64,000 nucleotides of DNA from Kitagawia praeruptora (GCA_037693485.1 CM075354.1:143181001-143245000); one strand, 5' to 3'; positions 1-12,600 are shown, counted from the stretch's first letter. Numbers and translations are program-made. Notes: generated by a model from the letters alone, not told the origin.

Positions 1-629
1 ATGCTCAAAGGAGACCTGCTAGAACACACAAAATCAACTCAGTGCCTTCATCCAAATTCTTCCTAAACGAGCTCTAGTAGTATATGTAATATTTATATTT
101 TAGAGAGTTCTTAGTTTGAGTTGTAAGCACTTTCATTTTGTATTGCTCAAGGTGTAATTGGTGTGGCTGGATAAGTGAGCTTGGAAACAAGGGTTCGGGA
201 ACTAGGTTGCTAGAGAAGATTGTACTCAGGGGTAGTATAGTTCTTAGAGAGCATTTGGTTCAAAGGAGCAGGGGTTTTAGCAAGCTACTATCAGCAACAG
301 GGAGTTAAAGGAAGATATATTATCTAATCTTGTAATCGGAATTTATAGTGATTAATAATATATTCTCTTACCAAGTTGTTAAGGGACTAGGACGTAGACC
401 ATAGAGATTAGGGGTCGAACCTAGCTAAAATCCTTGGTGCTCTTATTTTCCTGCATTGCATTTATTCATGTTAGCTAGCTGACAGACTATTTTTATTGCA
501 ATCAGTAAGCTGCCAGACAGCACTCTAGACTATCTTTGCTTGATATAGTTGAACAACTTGGTAATAAATAAAAATTGGATATAGTTAGTCTAATACACCT
601 ATTCACCCCCCCTCTAGGTGTAGTTTTCA
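1..629 (+). mobile_element. 3' part of a Copia-type LTR, cut by the window edge
   Basis: The stretch carries phrases that recur at the 3' end of many plant Copia LTRs: a 'gactaggacgtag' block, 'ggggtcgaacc' and, near the end, 'attcaccccccctctagg'. It ends in TTTTCA at 629. No primer-binding site (TGGTATCAGAGC) follows, so this is a solo or 3' LTR rather than a 5' LTR. The left end lies outside the window. The assignment rests on remembered phrase similarity only. Confidence 0.42.
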
Positions 630-1087
630 GTTCATAGCTCACTCCTTGCATCACCAAACATCTTCCTGGTCTTCCCGTCAGCTTACCATATTTTAAGGAA
701 CATCGTCTTCAAACTTTGAATAACAGCTGCTTCATTTATTCATACAAACATGCAGCACCCATATAGTCTTAAAAGCCACATTTTATTCTGGGTGATATAT
801 CCAAGTCCAGCTGCTGTTGTATCTCTCTGTTTCTCATTGCAGCCTACCTTTATTCCAGGGATTTTATTTACTTCCATATCTAACTGCATCTATTCAGTAT
901 TCACATATGTATATATTACACAATACACATATTCAAACCCAGCTGCCTTATATGACCTTGTTGTATGCTGCTTAATTATACTTGACACCTATGTCCATGA
1001 TTTGAGGAAGCTTGTCTGCAAGTGTAAACAAGCTGCATTTATTCTAGGAGGGTTTGAATTCTAACATCCCAGGCCTCATTTGGCTCA
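630..1087. other. Intergenic, nothing recognised
   Basis: AT-rich sequence between the LTR remnant and the first kinase fragment. A 104-codon open frame at 750-1064 has low-complexity hydrophobic content and no family resemblance, so it is not called as a gene. Confidence 0.5.
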
Positions 1088-1690
1088 TTTATTCCATATT
1101 CATCCACTTCATAGTCATGTTGAGCAGTAGGTGATCCATGTGCATTTCTAGTACTCCCCAACTCAGCTACAATTTGTTTCGTTGTTGGCCTATTCGTCCC
1201 ATTCAAGTTTCAAGCATCTGCGTGCAATGTTAACAAGTGTTATGATCTCTTCCTTCCCGCCCTCATTGGTAATCCATGAATCAAGAATATCTAATACACG
1301 ATTTTCTTCCATTTCCAATTAAAATAGTGTTGCTAAACTTTGCGCTTAACCTCTAAGTCGAGTTAATTGCTAGGATTGGTTCTGTCCAGTCAAAAGCTCT
1401 ACAAGAACTACCCCAAAACTATAAGAATCGCTTTTTTTGTAAGATTTGTATATAAAACATCGCTTTTTTCCTAAGATTTGATTCAATTTTTGAAAAATTT
1501 GTGAAGTAGAACCCAAAATCGTCAATCTTGTCTGTTACAGATAATCTGCATAATTTGAATCAGTGCTTGACCTCAAAAAGCTTGATTCCACTTTCATTGC
1601 AAAAGATACTGAGAGCCGACGGAGGTATTCGAAGTTGAGGTGTGCAGATGCAAATTAATATGGTATTCGAAGAGTGGAGGTATTCGACCG
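1088..1690 (-). pseudogene. WAK-type kinase C-lobe fragment, unit 1
   Basis: Read on the minus strand, 1088-1437 matches the C-lobe and tail coding region of WAK2 (62915-63260) nearly block for block, including the SDVYSFG-like region and the R-K-R-P-T-M-R-Q-like motif. Several small indels destroy the frame. A further block at 1500-1660 is shared with 62060-62200 but is too diverged to read as protein. There is no start codon or intact kinase core. Its position just downstream of WAK1, matched by a similar fragment just downstream of WAK2, indicates that a fragment-plus-gene unit was duplicated. Confidence 0.72.
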
Positions 1691-2028
1691 AGCTAGTTAT
1701 TTTTAATTAGATAAGTAGTAACCAAACAACCAAATTATACACCTCATTGCTTATTATATAATAGTATAGATAATATAGATTATTATTATATTAGTATAGA
1801 CTAGGAGCAGAAATCACGCTAAACAAATTTGAAAATATAGATACTCTCAACTAATTATACTCGAAGCAGGCTCAATTCCAATTTCTTTTCAAAGAAGACA
1901 TTTTTCATCTTTCTTTTTATTTCACTTACTATTCTATATTTTAGTTAAGGTTCCGACCACCCTAACCACTCTGAAAACAAACAGCATTACAGTACCTTGC
2001 TGAAAGTACTAAATTATTGCACTACTTA
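1691..2028. other. Intergenic, shared with unit 2
   Basis: AT-rich non-coding sequence. The stretch at about 1930-2020 ('gttccgaccaccctaa', 'aaacaaacagcattaca') is clearly homologous to 62560-62640 upstream of the WAK2 stop, which supports the segmental duplication. No gene seen. Confidence 0.6.
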
Positions 2029-2675
2029 TAGGGCTGAGCATTCGATCAGTTCGGTCCAAAACCGGATCGAATCGAAATAACCGAATAGTTATTTTTTCCG
2101 TGACCGAACTGGACCGAAATTTCATTTTGAACCGAACAAGAACCGAATCAAAATAGTTCGGTCTGTTCAGTCCAATCCATTTAAACCGAAATTTTTAAAA
2201 GTCTTGCTCTTGCATGTCTGGTGTGCAGAGTGCAGTGTTGGAGTAGTGAATAAGTGAAGTCAGAACTCAGAAGTATGGTATTATTTGATACAATCATACA
2301 AAAGTTGAGAACACCTGGTTTTATATTTACATTTCTTACTGAAAAGTATTGATAAAGCCTGATCATCAAACTCAAGCAGTAAGCTTAATTTATGATCAGA
2401 TTACAAAAGTATTGCATGTCTGGTATACCATATGGATATTACTTATTAGATACTAGATTATAGATATTCAATTAAAATATATATTATATATATAATGTAA
2501 ATATATGTTTTGTATATTTTGGTTTATTCGGTCCAGAACCGAAATATTTTTAAAAAAATGGATCGAACTGAAATATATTTCGGTCCAGACCGAAAATCTG
2601 AAATAACCTAAATTTTAGAAAATTTGGAACCAATTTCAGTTCGATTTTCGGGTTCGGATCAGTTGCTCAACCCTA
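2029..2675. mobile_element. hAT-type non-autonomous element (MITE)
   Basis: The ends are imperfect inverted repeats: TAGGGCTGAGCA at the left and the complement of TAGGGTTGAGCA at the right. The flanks are actactta (2021-2028) and actacata (2676-2683), an 8-bp target duplication with one mismatch, as expected for hAT. Subterminal DNA is full of ccgaac/cggtcc repeats in opposite orientations, so it could fold into a long hairpin. The element is absent from the matching place in unit 2 (about 62640), so it inserted after the duplication. It encodes nothing. Confidence 0.82.
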
Positions 2676-2821
2676 ACTACATAAAATTAAGAAAAGTATC
2701 TAGGAAAAATTACCTTTTACAATCAATTCATCCATCAATAAGAGATCTACAGTCTTTAAAGGTAAAAAAAATAGGGTTACAAACATTTTCCCTTTAACCT
2801 CTTGGCATCACTAGTTTGTCA

Positions 2822-3117
2822 TCAGAAGGGCTCGACATCGACACTGAGACTGTGATAAACGGTGGAACTCATAGAAGATCCGTCTGACTGCCAGGGGGAA
2901 TTGAGTACCTGTTTTCCATACTCAACCTCTTCATAGTTTTGTTGAGCCGCAAGTGATTCATGTGCATTTCTAACACACTCTAGCTCCGCTACAACTTGTC
3001 GCATAGTTGGCCTCTTCCTCCCGTTCAAGTTCAAGCACTTATATGTAATGTCAGCAAATGCTATCATCTCTTCATTTTTTTCCCTCGTTAATAATTCGTG
3101 AATCAATAATATCTAAT
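2822..3117 (-). pseudogene. WAK1 segment: kinase C-lobe end and tail
   Basis: This codes for the last part of the kinase (a C-LNLNGRKRPTMRQV block) and the Ser-rich tail that ends in LSVDVEPF. WAK2 reads about ten residues further, so a small indel has moved the stop in WAK1. The segment stops abruptly at 3117, where the Copia LTR begins; the missing upstream codons resume at 28533. Confidence 0.85.
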
Positions 3118-3335
3118 TAAAATAAAGAACAAACAGGAGAGGGAATTCTGTGCATATTATTTCTATATATCATTTACAACTAAGAGCTGACCTTATATAG
3201 GATGCTTACATATCTATAGTATTAATACAAGATCAATTAACTTAAATGCATAATGAAAACTAATCTGTCAAATCCCTGAAGATTAGTGAGCTAATTACTA
3301 ATAGGAGATGTGATTTTATTTCCTGTCTGTCAACA
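3118..3335 (-). repeat. Copia 3' LTR
   Basis: 218 bp, matching 28315-28532 except for about three substitutions (one near 3163, two near 3280). On the minus strand it begins TGTTGACAG and ends TTTATTTTA. A TATA-like 'tatataagg' on the minus strand fits an LTR promoter. Confidence 0.92.
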
Positions 3336-3346
3336 CTCCCCCTCAA
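3336..3346 (-). promoter_or_regulatory. Polypurine tract of the Copia element
   Basis: On the minus strand TTGAGGGGGAG directly precedes the 3' LTR. This is the usual place and composition for the plus-strand primer of reverse transcription. The stop codon of the pol frame overlaps it. Confidence 0.85.
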
Positions 3347-5046
3347 GCTGGACTATAGATATCGATGAGTCCAAGCTTGTTTACCAGGAAACTAAATGCT
3401 TGCTCGGACAACCCCTTTGTGAGAATATCAGCCAACTGTTGTTTTGTATGTACATATTGTATGCTGATAATTCCTCCATCAATCTTTTCTTTAATAAAGT
3501 GACGATCCACTTCAACGTGTTTAGTTCTATCATGATGTACAGGATTATGTGCAATTCTTATTGTGGACTGATTATCACAGTAAAGTTGAATGGGGTTTTC
3601 ATACTGAATCTTTAACTCCTGCATTAAGCGTTTGATCCATATTAATTCACACACTCCATGCGCCATGGCTCTGTACTCTGCTTCTGCACTACTTCTTGCC
3701 ACCACATTTTGCTTCTTACTTCTCCATGTTACCACATTACCCCATACAATTGTACAATAACCAGATGTGGACCTTCTGTCATCAATGGAACCTGCCCAGT
3801 CCGCATCTGTGAACACTTCAACTTTTCTTTCAGTTGTCTTTTTAAAGAAAAGTCCTTTCCCTGGTGTTTGTTTAAGGTACCTCAAAATTTTATATACCGC
3901 ATTAAGATGACCTTGACATGGATCATGCATATATTGACTAACCAAACTCATTGCAAAGGCAATGTCGGGTCTAGTGTGTGACAGGTAGATAAGATTTCCT
4001 ACCAGCTGTTTGTATCTTCTTTTATCAACCGGATTACCTGCACTCAGCTTCATCTTGTCTCCAAGCTCAATTGGAGTTTTTCTAGGCCTACTACCAAGCA
4101 TTCCAGTCTCTTTTAACAGGTCAAGGGTGTATTTCCTTTGTGACACGGAAATTCCTTGTTTGTTTCTAGCAAACTCCATTCCTAAAAAATACTTGAGTGA
4201 ACCGAGATCTTTGACTTTGAACTCTTTTGCCAACTTTTCGTTGACCGAATGTATCTCTTCAAGGTCATTTCCAGTGACAATTATGTCATCTACATATACA
4301 ATCAGCAGTGATATTTTTCCGTTTCTTGAGTGTTTAACAAAGAGAGTGTGATCTGCCTGACTTTGTAAGTATCCCAGCCTCTTAAGTACTTTCTGGAAAC
4401 GGTTGAACCATGCTTGAGGAGATTGTTTCAAGCCGTAGATTGATTTTTTAAGCTTGCAAACTTTAAATGTACCGGTAGAATTTTCAAAACCTGGAGGTTG
4501 ACTCATGTAGACTTCTTCTTCTAGTTCACCATTTAAAAATGCATTTTTGACATCAAGTTGATGCAATTCCCAGTCTAGGTTAACTGCTAGGCTGAGTAAT
4601 ACTCTGATGGTGTTAAGTTTAGCAACGGGGGCGAATGTTTCAGTGTAGTCAATTCCATATGTTTGAGTAAAACCTTTCGCAACTAACCGAGCTTTATATC
4701 TCTCTATAGATCCATCTGCATTATATTTGACAATGAACACCCATTTGCAGCCTACTACCTTCTTGTCTGGTGGTAAGTCCACTAGTTCCCATGTTCCATT
4801 CTGTTTAAGTGCTCTTAATTCGTCAAGTACTACTGCTTTCCAATGAGGAATACCAAGTGCTTCATTTATATTCCTGGGAATCACAACATCTGAAAGACTA
4901 GTAGTAAAAGATTTAAATGAAGGTGATAATTTTGAATAAGAAATGAAATTTGAAATAGGATGCTGAGTGCATGATCTAGTTCCTTTCCTTAATGCAATAG
5001 GAACATCCAAATCTGATTGTGTGTTTGACAGAAGTGGCTCCATCAC
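3343..5046 (-). CDS. Copia pol C-terminal part: reverse transcriptase and RNase H
   Basis: A 567-residue open frame. The N-terminal part (about residues 55-330) is a Copia reverse transcriptase: conserved KWVF, RYKARLVAKG, QLDVKNAFLNG, IYGLKQSP and the catalytic YVDD. The C-terminal part (about 430-560) is RNase H with DADWAG, SSAEAEYRA and CDNQS, so the metal-binding acidic residues are present. The protein would copy element RNA into DNA in cytoplasmic particles. It is the 3' end of the single Copia polyprotein, cut off from the upstream frame by an in-frame TAA near 5080. The internal ATG is not expected to be a natural start. Confidence 0.9.
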   Translation of the reverse strand: MMEPLLSNTQSDLDVPIALRKGTRSCTQHPISNFISYSKLSPSFKSFTTSLSDVVIPRNINEALGIPHWKAVVLDELRALKQNGTWELVDLPPDKKVVGCKWVFIVKYNADGSIERYKARLVAKGFTQTYGIDYTETFAPVAKLNTIRVLLSLAVNLDWELHQLDVKNAFLNGELEEEVYMSQPPGFENSTGTFKVCKLKKSIYGLKQSPQAWFNRFQKVLKRLGYLQSQADHTLFVKHSRNGKISLLIVYVDDIIVTGNDLEEIHSVNEKLAKEFKVKDLGSLKYFLGMEFARNKQGISVSQRKYTLDLLKETGMLGSRPRKTPIELGDKMKLSAGNPVDKRRYKQLVGNLIYLSHTRPDIAFAMSLVSQYMHDPCQGHLNAVYKILRYLKQTPGKGLFFKKTTERKVEVFTDADWAGSIDDRRSTSGYCTIVWGNVVTWRSKKQNVVARSSAEAEYRAMAHGVCELIWIKRLMQELKIQYENPIQLYCDNQSTIRIAHNPVHHDRTKHVEVDRHFIKEKIDGGIISIQYVHTKQQLADILTKGLSEQAFSFLVNKLGLIDIYSPA

Positions 5047-5079
5047 CGGGTTGGACTCTTGATTGCGGTCAGGATTCGC

Positions 5080-5664
5080 AACTTATTTATTTCTTTCTCT
5101 TCTTGAATAAACTAGCAACTCTTTCTGTTTGTTTTGATCTTGAGAATGGTCTTCTCTTTCAATGTTTTTAATAGATGATGAATTATTAGAGACTTGATCA
5201 ATTTTTGTCTCTGGAGAGGACATCTCAGGAGCGGATAAAGAGATTTCAGGCTCTGGAGAAGAGAAAGAAGTGATTTTTAAGGGTGAGATCGTGTCTATGG
5301 GTATTTGAAACCCCAATGACCACTGAGCTTCTTTCTTGTGATGATTATCAGGCTCCCCCTGAAGCAAGGTGGGAGAAAAGTAGGGAGTATTTTCAAAAAA
5401 GGTGACATCTCTTGATATGTATGATTTTTTTGTGAGAGGACAATAACACCGATAACCTTTTTTTGTAGGTGAATAACCCAAAAATACAGTCTTAATGGCC
5501 TTAGGATCGAGTTTACTCCGATGTTGGGCTTGTACATGCACAAAAGCAGTGCAGCCAAACACTTTGACTGGTAGAGTATTTGTAGAAATGTTAGGATAAA
5601 GAGTCTGAAGAACAGAAAGTGGTGTTTTGAAATCAAGGGGTCGACTAGGAAGACGATTAATGAG
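5080..5664 (-). pseudogene. Copia integrase C-terminal region fragment
   Basis: The frame is open from the Athila junction at 5664. It contains the Copia integrase C-terminal motifs (INRLPS, FGC-AFVH, K-FLGYS--KKGYRCY) and a linker rich in Ser and Pro before the reverse transcriptase. It ends in a TAA near 5080, just before the reverse transcriptase frame resumes. The upstream half of the integrase is at 14970-16050, on the other side of the Athila insertion. Confidence 0.82.
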
Positions 5665-5669
5665 ATATG

Positions 5670-6644
5670 TGATGTGTTAAATTATGTCTAACCGCAAGCG
5701 CACGGTATCAGTTGTAGTAGATACTAGCAAATACGGGTCGATTCCTCAAGGAGACAGTTTCAATTTCAATTCAACTATTATTAATTGCTTCTAGTCACAA
5801 ACGATTGTTGGAGAATTGTATTAACTACTAAAACAAATTTAACAAAGGTTTTAAATCAATTAATTAAGGGATCTAGGGCAATTCAGGTTCACCATGTTTA
5901 CACCAAACAAATCACAAAAGTATAGCTTTTCAATGGGATAAAGTAATTAAAGAAATGGTTAATCTTTTTCAAGCATTAACACTCTCAGAATATCTAATGA
6001 TGTTTTCACACTCACCTTCAATTCCGCTAATTGTATGTAAGCCTCTAGTAGTAAAATCTTTCGATCTATTACTCCTATTGCAATTGATTAATCCATGATA
6101 TTGCGCAATTACACAAATTAAGAATTATAACATATCAATCAGAATTACTCTCTACCCATCAATTTACTAATCAAATTAAGCCCAAATCATGGTGCAAACA
6201 TGGCTCCCCTTAATACCCTAGAATTAAACTACTCACTCATTCTAAGATTAAAACTAACAATAATAATCAAGAAAGCCATAATAAACATGTAATTAATAAG
6301 GAGAAGATAAGAAATACTTTAAACCTTTGAATAACGAAGAACAATTAAATCCAAGAATTAAATTGACCTTGCAAAGATGGAGAGAAGAAAATAAAACCCT
6401 AGCTTCTGTAAAAAAAAACGTCTGTATGTCTCCCCCCCTCTTTCCATGTTCTTTTTCTCTTTTATAATAAAACTCTTTAATAAAATCTGATCTCTATCTC
6501 CTAATAAAAGTATTTTTAATATTCTAATCAATTTACAAAAAGATATCCATAATTAAATAGGATTTTCTTGTAAAATTCGTCACTTCTTTTTCTCCTCTGT
6601 TTCTGGGCTCTTCCAGTCGGATTTTACTTACTAGCCCACCTCTG
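5670..6644 (-). repeat. Athila 3' LTR, internal side truncated
   Basis: Starts at the outer end with TGATGTGTTAAATT. Positions 5816-6644 match 13849-14675 with about 8 differences by eye. Positions 5670-5815 have no partner in the other LTR. The 289 bp expected at the inner side (counterpart of 14676-14964) are missing. Confidence 0.8.
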
Positions 6645-8329
6645 TTAAATGTCAAAAGCTAATACCCAACAATAATCATTATTCAATTCCCTTTCTATTA
6701 AAACAAATACTTCCCCACACTTGGATTTTTCAAAAACCCTTACATAATAACTTGACTAGTCGAATGAAGAAGGATCATACAAACATAAGAATGCTCTCAA
6801 ATTTATTTTTTTCTTTTTTTTTTTTCTATTTTTTTCTGTTTTTTTTAAGAGCTAAGGAATAAACACAATGATCCATAGATATTTTTATGAATTTCGACTA
6901 GCAAGCATCAACCCAAAATCAATATTCCCCAAAAGTATGATCATCAATAACCCCCCTTTTATGAACACCTTATTACTCCCTTAAGCACGATACTAGCCTT
7001 TGACAATTTAGGATAAAAAATTACTGTATGGCCAATACAAGAAAAGGATATAGGCAAGTAATGTAGTGTGTCACCGAAAGAATAGGATTAGGCTCAAAGG
7101 GTTAACTAATTGATCATGTTTAAAAGATGTGGAAATATGGGAAATACGAGGTTATACCTAATTGCCTTTATCATCTTATCATCAATTAATGTCATGCATT
7201 TCAAGAAAGATCTCAAGTAAGTGCTAGCAATGTAAACAACATGTGGACACTCAAGCAAACGAAAAATCATGCAAAAGATATGCATATAGGCTCAAAACTC
7301 ACTTGGTGTGACAAAACATACTCAATCCCAAGTAACAAGACTCTCTAACGCACCTACTTGTACTCAAAGCATGAAAACCAAGTCATCTTGCACATATTCA
7401 TGTCATTCTAATCACTTACAACATCCAATTAAGTCTACCAGCTTCAACTTGCTAGTGTAAGTGTGTGCACAAGAACAATGCACGTCACTTCTCATACAAA
7501 AGCGTCAAGAGCACAAAATTCTACGCATGCATGGGTGTATCAAGCAAAATACAACAACTAATCAAATTGCATGGCTAGAATTATTTTGGTATTTTTAATT
7601 TTTAAATTTTTTTAAAAAAAATTCTCTTAACATTGAGAACCCTTCCCCACACTTAAGCGGTTCATTGTCCCCAATGAACTAATGAACGAGATACAAAACT
7701 ACAACTAAAAACAAAATAAAACTACACTAAAAAGAAAAGAAAGAAAACTCCCCTAGAATCAAGGTGTCGGGTGTGAAAACCATCCCTCATTTCGCTTAGG
7801 AGCCATAATAACCAAAACCCCACTCAACAATAGCTTCACCAACATTCACCAAGAAATATCCCACCAAAAACCACCAAGCAATATCACTCCAAAAATACCC
7901 AATTAACAAGAATATTACAAAAACCCTCAATTTACAAGAACACAAATTCGCAATAAAAAATAAAATATATAAGAGATATCCCAACTACGAATCGAAGAGG
8001 TGAACTTGTATTAATTTTCCCCCAAACTTGAATTTTTAGAGATGTAGAGGAGGAAGATAAGAAATTGGTTTTGTATGGGTATATATAGAGAATGGAGCGA
8101 TAGGTGGAATATAAATTTTAATGTGGAAAGGAACATTTTTTGGGAAGGTATGAAATTTTATGGAAGGTAGGAATAGGATTTGATGAATTAAAGAAAAAGA
8201 ATTAGAATAAATATAGGTTTAGAATTTTTTTGAAGGAGAGATGGGAGGTTTTGGAATTTAAATAGGAAAAGAATTAAGTGGAATAGGGGTATAAATAAAA
8301 TGGGAGGTGAATTTTTTTTTGTTTTATGT
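6645..8329. other. Athila 3' non-coding region
   Basis: No convincing gene. It has long T-rich runs near 6800-6845 and phrases typical of the untranslated 3' part of Athila elements ('cttccccacactt', 'cattgtccccaatgaac'). Short open frames at 7796-7984 and 8188-8547 have no family resemblance. Confidence 0.6.
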
Positions 8330-8575
8330 ACAACAGCGGAACAGTCGCACAACCAGAAGAAACACGCTGACAAATTCTCTGACACACCTGGTTCACACGC
8401 AAATCGCGCGCGTGTGGCGCAATTTGCCCCATATACAGATACGCAAGCGCAACTTGCGCCTTGGCCACGCAAACTACGCCCATAACAGTAACACCTGCAC
8501 AAGTTGCGTAACAGGAACGCAATCTGCGTTAGACCCAAGAAACGCATGCACAGGCTGCGTTACACATCAATTTTT
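8330..8575. repeat. GC-rich block with repeated GCGCAA/TTGCGY half-palindromes
   Basis: About 245 bp far richer in GC than its surroundings. It contains at least six near-palindromic units, such as gcgcaatttgc, gcgcaacttgcgc, gcacaagttgcgt, acgcaatctgcgt and gcacaggctgcgt. Units are separated by 15-25 bp, several with trailing 'taacac' or 'ttacac'. The function is unknown. Confidence 0.6.
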
Positions 8576-8676
8576 TTTTTTTTGATAGAAGAATGAAGGA
8601 ATAATGTACACAACAAGACTTGGGTTGCCTCCCAAGAAGCGCTTTTGTTTGACGTCGTTGGCTCGACTCAGCTGGT

Positions 8677-9650
8677 TCAGATCTCCGTGGAGGGGTTGTC
8701 GAGATAAATCACTTCCATCTTTCCTACGAATGCACCATCCACATATAATTTAAGGCGTTGACCGTTGACCTTAAATTTTGTTCCATCTCGTCCCATAATT
8801 TCAATAGCACCATAAAATTTGACTTCGGTGACAGTAAAAGGTCCAGACCATCTTGATTTGAGCTTTCCCGGAAAAAGTCGAAGTCTGGAGTTAAACAACA
8901 ACACCTTGTCACCAACCTGAAAATCTTTTCTCTGAATCATCTTGTCATGTATCTTCTTCGTTCTCTCCTTGTAAAGCCGAGAGTTGTCATAAGCATCAAA
9001 ACGAAGCTCATCTAACTCATTAAGTTGAAGAAGTCTCGCTTGCCCTGCAGCCTTCAAATCCATATTAAGTTCTTTTATAGCCCAAAAAGCCCGATGTTCC
9101 AATTCCACTGGCAAGTGACATGCTTTGCCATAAACCAACCGGTAGGGAGTGGTTCCTATAGGTGTTTTGTATGCCGTCCGATAAGCCCACAAAGCATCAT
9201 CTAACTTCAAGTACCAATCTTTCCTTGACTTTGCAACCATCTTCTCCAAAATGCTCTTAATTTGACGATTAAAAACCTCCACTTGGCCGCTTGTTTGAGG
9301 GTGATATGCAAGAGCAACCTTGTGAGTAACGCCATATTTCTTCAACAAAGTTTCAAACTGTCGATGGCGGAAATGAGAACCACCATCACTTATCACTGTT
9401 CTAGGAACTCCAAATCGAGGGAAGATGATATTTTTAAAGAGCTTCATAATGACCTTGGAATCATTGGTTACCGTTCCAACAGCTTCAACCCACTTGGACA
9501 CATAATCAACTGCAACTAAGATGTATCTCATCCCACAAGAATTTGGGAAGGGTCCCATGAAATCAACACCCCATACGTCAAATATCTCGACCTCAAGAAT
9601 ACCGGTTTGAGGCATCTCATGACGTTTAGAAATATTACCCGTACGTCCTT
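8677..9650 (-). pseudogene. Athila integrase catalytic core and C-terminus
   Basis: The core has all three acidic residues: D in WGVDFMGPF, D in VISDGGSHF and E in SGQVEVFNRQ. It is followed by the long C-terminal region with LRLFPGKLKSRWSGPF. It is out of frame with the upstream polyprotein: a frameshift at about 9640-9650 separates it from the zinc-binding HHCC domain. Upstream codons in the same frame (to 9891) are out-of-frame shadow. The stop is at 8677. Confidence 0.82.
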
Positions 9651-12600
9651 TGACATGCGTCACACGCCAAACAGAAAGCACGAGCATCCTTAAATAGAGA
9701 CGGCCAAAAGAACCCGGATTGAAGTACCTTAGCAGCAGTTTTGGAAGGACCATGGTGCCCTCCACATGTGAGAGAATGACAATGCTTGAGAATGTCATGT
9801 ACTTCGAACTCAGGGACACATTTACGAAAAATTCCATCAGCACACTTGCGATACAAGAAAGGGTCATCCCAAAAATATTGTTTAGCATCATGATAAAACC
9901 TCTTTCTTTGCTGATAAGTCAATTCTGGAGGGTGAGATCCATTAACACAGAAATTTGGAAAATCTGCATACCATGGAGTTTGAGTAGCAACCGAAAACAA
10001 GTGATCATCTGGAAAAGAATCGTCAATAAGAGTGTTTGACGCAATATCTGATTTGAAACGCAACCGTGAAAGATGATCCGCAACTACATTCTCAGCACCC
10101 TTCTTGTCTTTGATTTCCAAGTCAAATTCTTGGAGTAACAGAATCCAACGAATAAGCCTTGGCTTTGCCTCCTTTTTCGCCAACAGATATTTAAGTGCTG
10201 AATGATCAGTGTGAACAATGACTTTGGAGCCAATGAGATAGACTCGGAATTTGTCAAGAGCGTAGACCACAGCTAGAAGTTCTTTCTCAGTCGTCGCATA
10301 ATTGACTTGAGCTTCATCCAAGGTTTTACTTGCAAAGTAGATGGCGTGCAATACCTTGTCTTTCCTTTGACCGAGAACTGCTCCAACAACATAATCACTT
10401 GCATCACACATGATTTCAAATGGAAGATTCCAATTTGGAGATTGAATGATTGGTGCACTTATCAAAGCTTCCTTAATCCTGTTAAATGACTCCAAACAAG
10501 CATTAGTAAACACAAAGGTGGCATCCTTAAGCAACAATTGAGTGAGGGGTTTTGCAATTTTTGAAAAATCTTTTATAAAACGACGATAAAAACCCGCATG
10601 ACCAAGGAAACTCCTCACTCCCTTGACATTAACAGGAGGAGGAAGTTTCTCAATCACCTCAATTTTTGCTTTGTCAACCTGGATGCCACGTTCAGAAATC
10701 AAATGACCAAGTACCACTCCTTCATTGATCATGAAGTGGCACTTTTCCCAATTCAAAACCAAATTCACCTCTTCACAACGTTTAAGCACTTTAGAAAGAT
10801 TATGCAGACATACATCAAAATCAGACCCATAAACACTGAAATCATCCATAAATACTTCCATGATAGACTCTATGAAATCAGAAAATATGGCAGTCATGCA
10901 ACGCTGAAAAGTAGCAAGGGCATTGCACAATCCAAAAGGCACTCGACGATATGCAAAAGTACCATATGGGCAAGTAAATGTAGTCTTTTCTTGGTCATCA
11001 GGATGTATAGGGATCTGAAAGAACCCTGAATATCCGTCTAAATAGCAAAAGTACTTATGCTTAGCAAGTCTTTCTAACATCTGATCAATGAAAGGGAGAG
11101 GGTAATGGTCTTTTCTAGTAGCAGTGTTTAACTTACTGTAATCAATGCACATTCGCCAACCGGTGAGAATTCGAGTGGGAATTAATTCATCTTTATCATT
11201 CTTAATTACCGTTGTTCCCCCTTTCTTAGGGACTACCTGAACTGGGCCTACCCATTTAGAATCAGAAATTGGGTAAATGATGCCCGCATCTAACAATTTC
11301 AAAACTTCTTTTTTAACAACCTCTTGCATGTTAGGGTTCAAGCGGCATTGTCCCTGTATGCAAGGCTTATGGTCATCATCTAAGTGAATTCTATGCATGC
11401 AAAAGTTTGGGCTAATCCCTTTAAGATCATCAATACTATACCCAATAGCTTTTCTATGCGCACGCAAAACAGTAAGAAGCTTAAAAATCTGGTTATCATC
11501 AAGACTAGAGCTAACAATCACAGGACAAGTCTTTTCTTCATCAAGAAACACATATTTAATATTAGAGGGCAAAGACTTTAACTCTAACTTGTTTACCTGA
11601 GGTTGACCAAAAGAAGTGTCAGTGTTGATTACCTCACAATTCGGATCAGCTGCACCATCCAACTCAAGAATCAATGAATCGACTTCAGCATGTCCTTCCC
11701 TTTCTGAAGCTTCAAGCATGAGCACTGCTTCCAATGCATCATTCAATAGAATCTGAGGCGTCTCATCTTGGACAATTTCATCAATAACATCAATCCTGAA
11801 GCAAGTATTCTCAAGCAAAGGGGATTTAAGAGCAGAGGTTAGAGTAAAAGTAATTTTATCATCACCAACACTCAATGTGAGAGTCCCACTTTTAACATCA
11901 ATTATAGCACCTGCAGTACAGAGAAATGGTCTACCCAAAATAATAGGTATTTGGCTGTCCTCTTCCATATCTAGAACTACAAAGTCTACAGGAATATAGA
12001 ATTTTCCAACCCTAACAGGCACATCCTCTAAAATTCCAAGGGGATATTTTATCGAACGGTCTGCCATTTGCAAAGTCATATGTGTACATTTTAATTCTCC
12101 CATATTTAGTTTTTGAAAAACCGAGAGAGGCATGACTGAGACGCTAGCGCCTAAATCACATAAAGCTTTATCATTGAATAATGCACCTAAATGACACGGG
12201 ATCGAAAAACTACCAGGATCTTTAAGCTTAGGTGGAGACTTATTCTGTAAAACAGCACTACACTCTTCAGTAAAAGCTATTGTCTCCACCTCACCAAAAG
12301 ACCTTTTCTTAGTGAGAATATCCTTAAGAAACTTTGCATATGATGGAACTTGAGAAATTAAATCAGTGAAAGGAACTGTTACCTCAAGATTCTTGACAAG
12401 TGTCATGAACTTACCAAACTGCTGGTCCACCTTAGTTCTGTTCATCTTGCTAGGGAATGGGAGCTTTGGCACAAATGGTGGAGGAGTAACTGCAGTCTTC
12501 TCTTTGTCATTTTTCTTGCTTTCCTCAGTTTCATCTTCGTTTGTATTTTCAACAACTTTCTCTACCTTGTCTTCCTCAGAATTCTCTTCTTCTTTCTCAG

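Noticed and set aside
750..1064. A 104-codon plus-strand frame
   Set aside because: Hydrophobic low-complexity translation, no homology that I recognise, no splice or promoter context.
8188..8585. Several overlapping frames on both strands
   Set aside because: Lie over the GC-rich palindromic island; long frames on both strands are expected from its composition and none has a recognisable domain.
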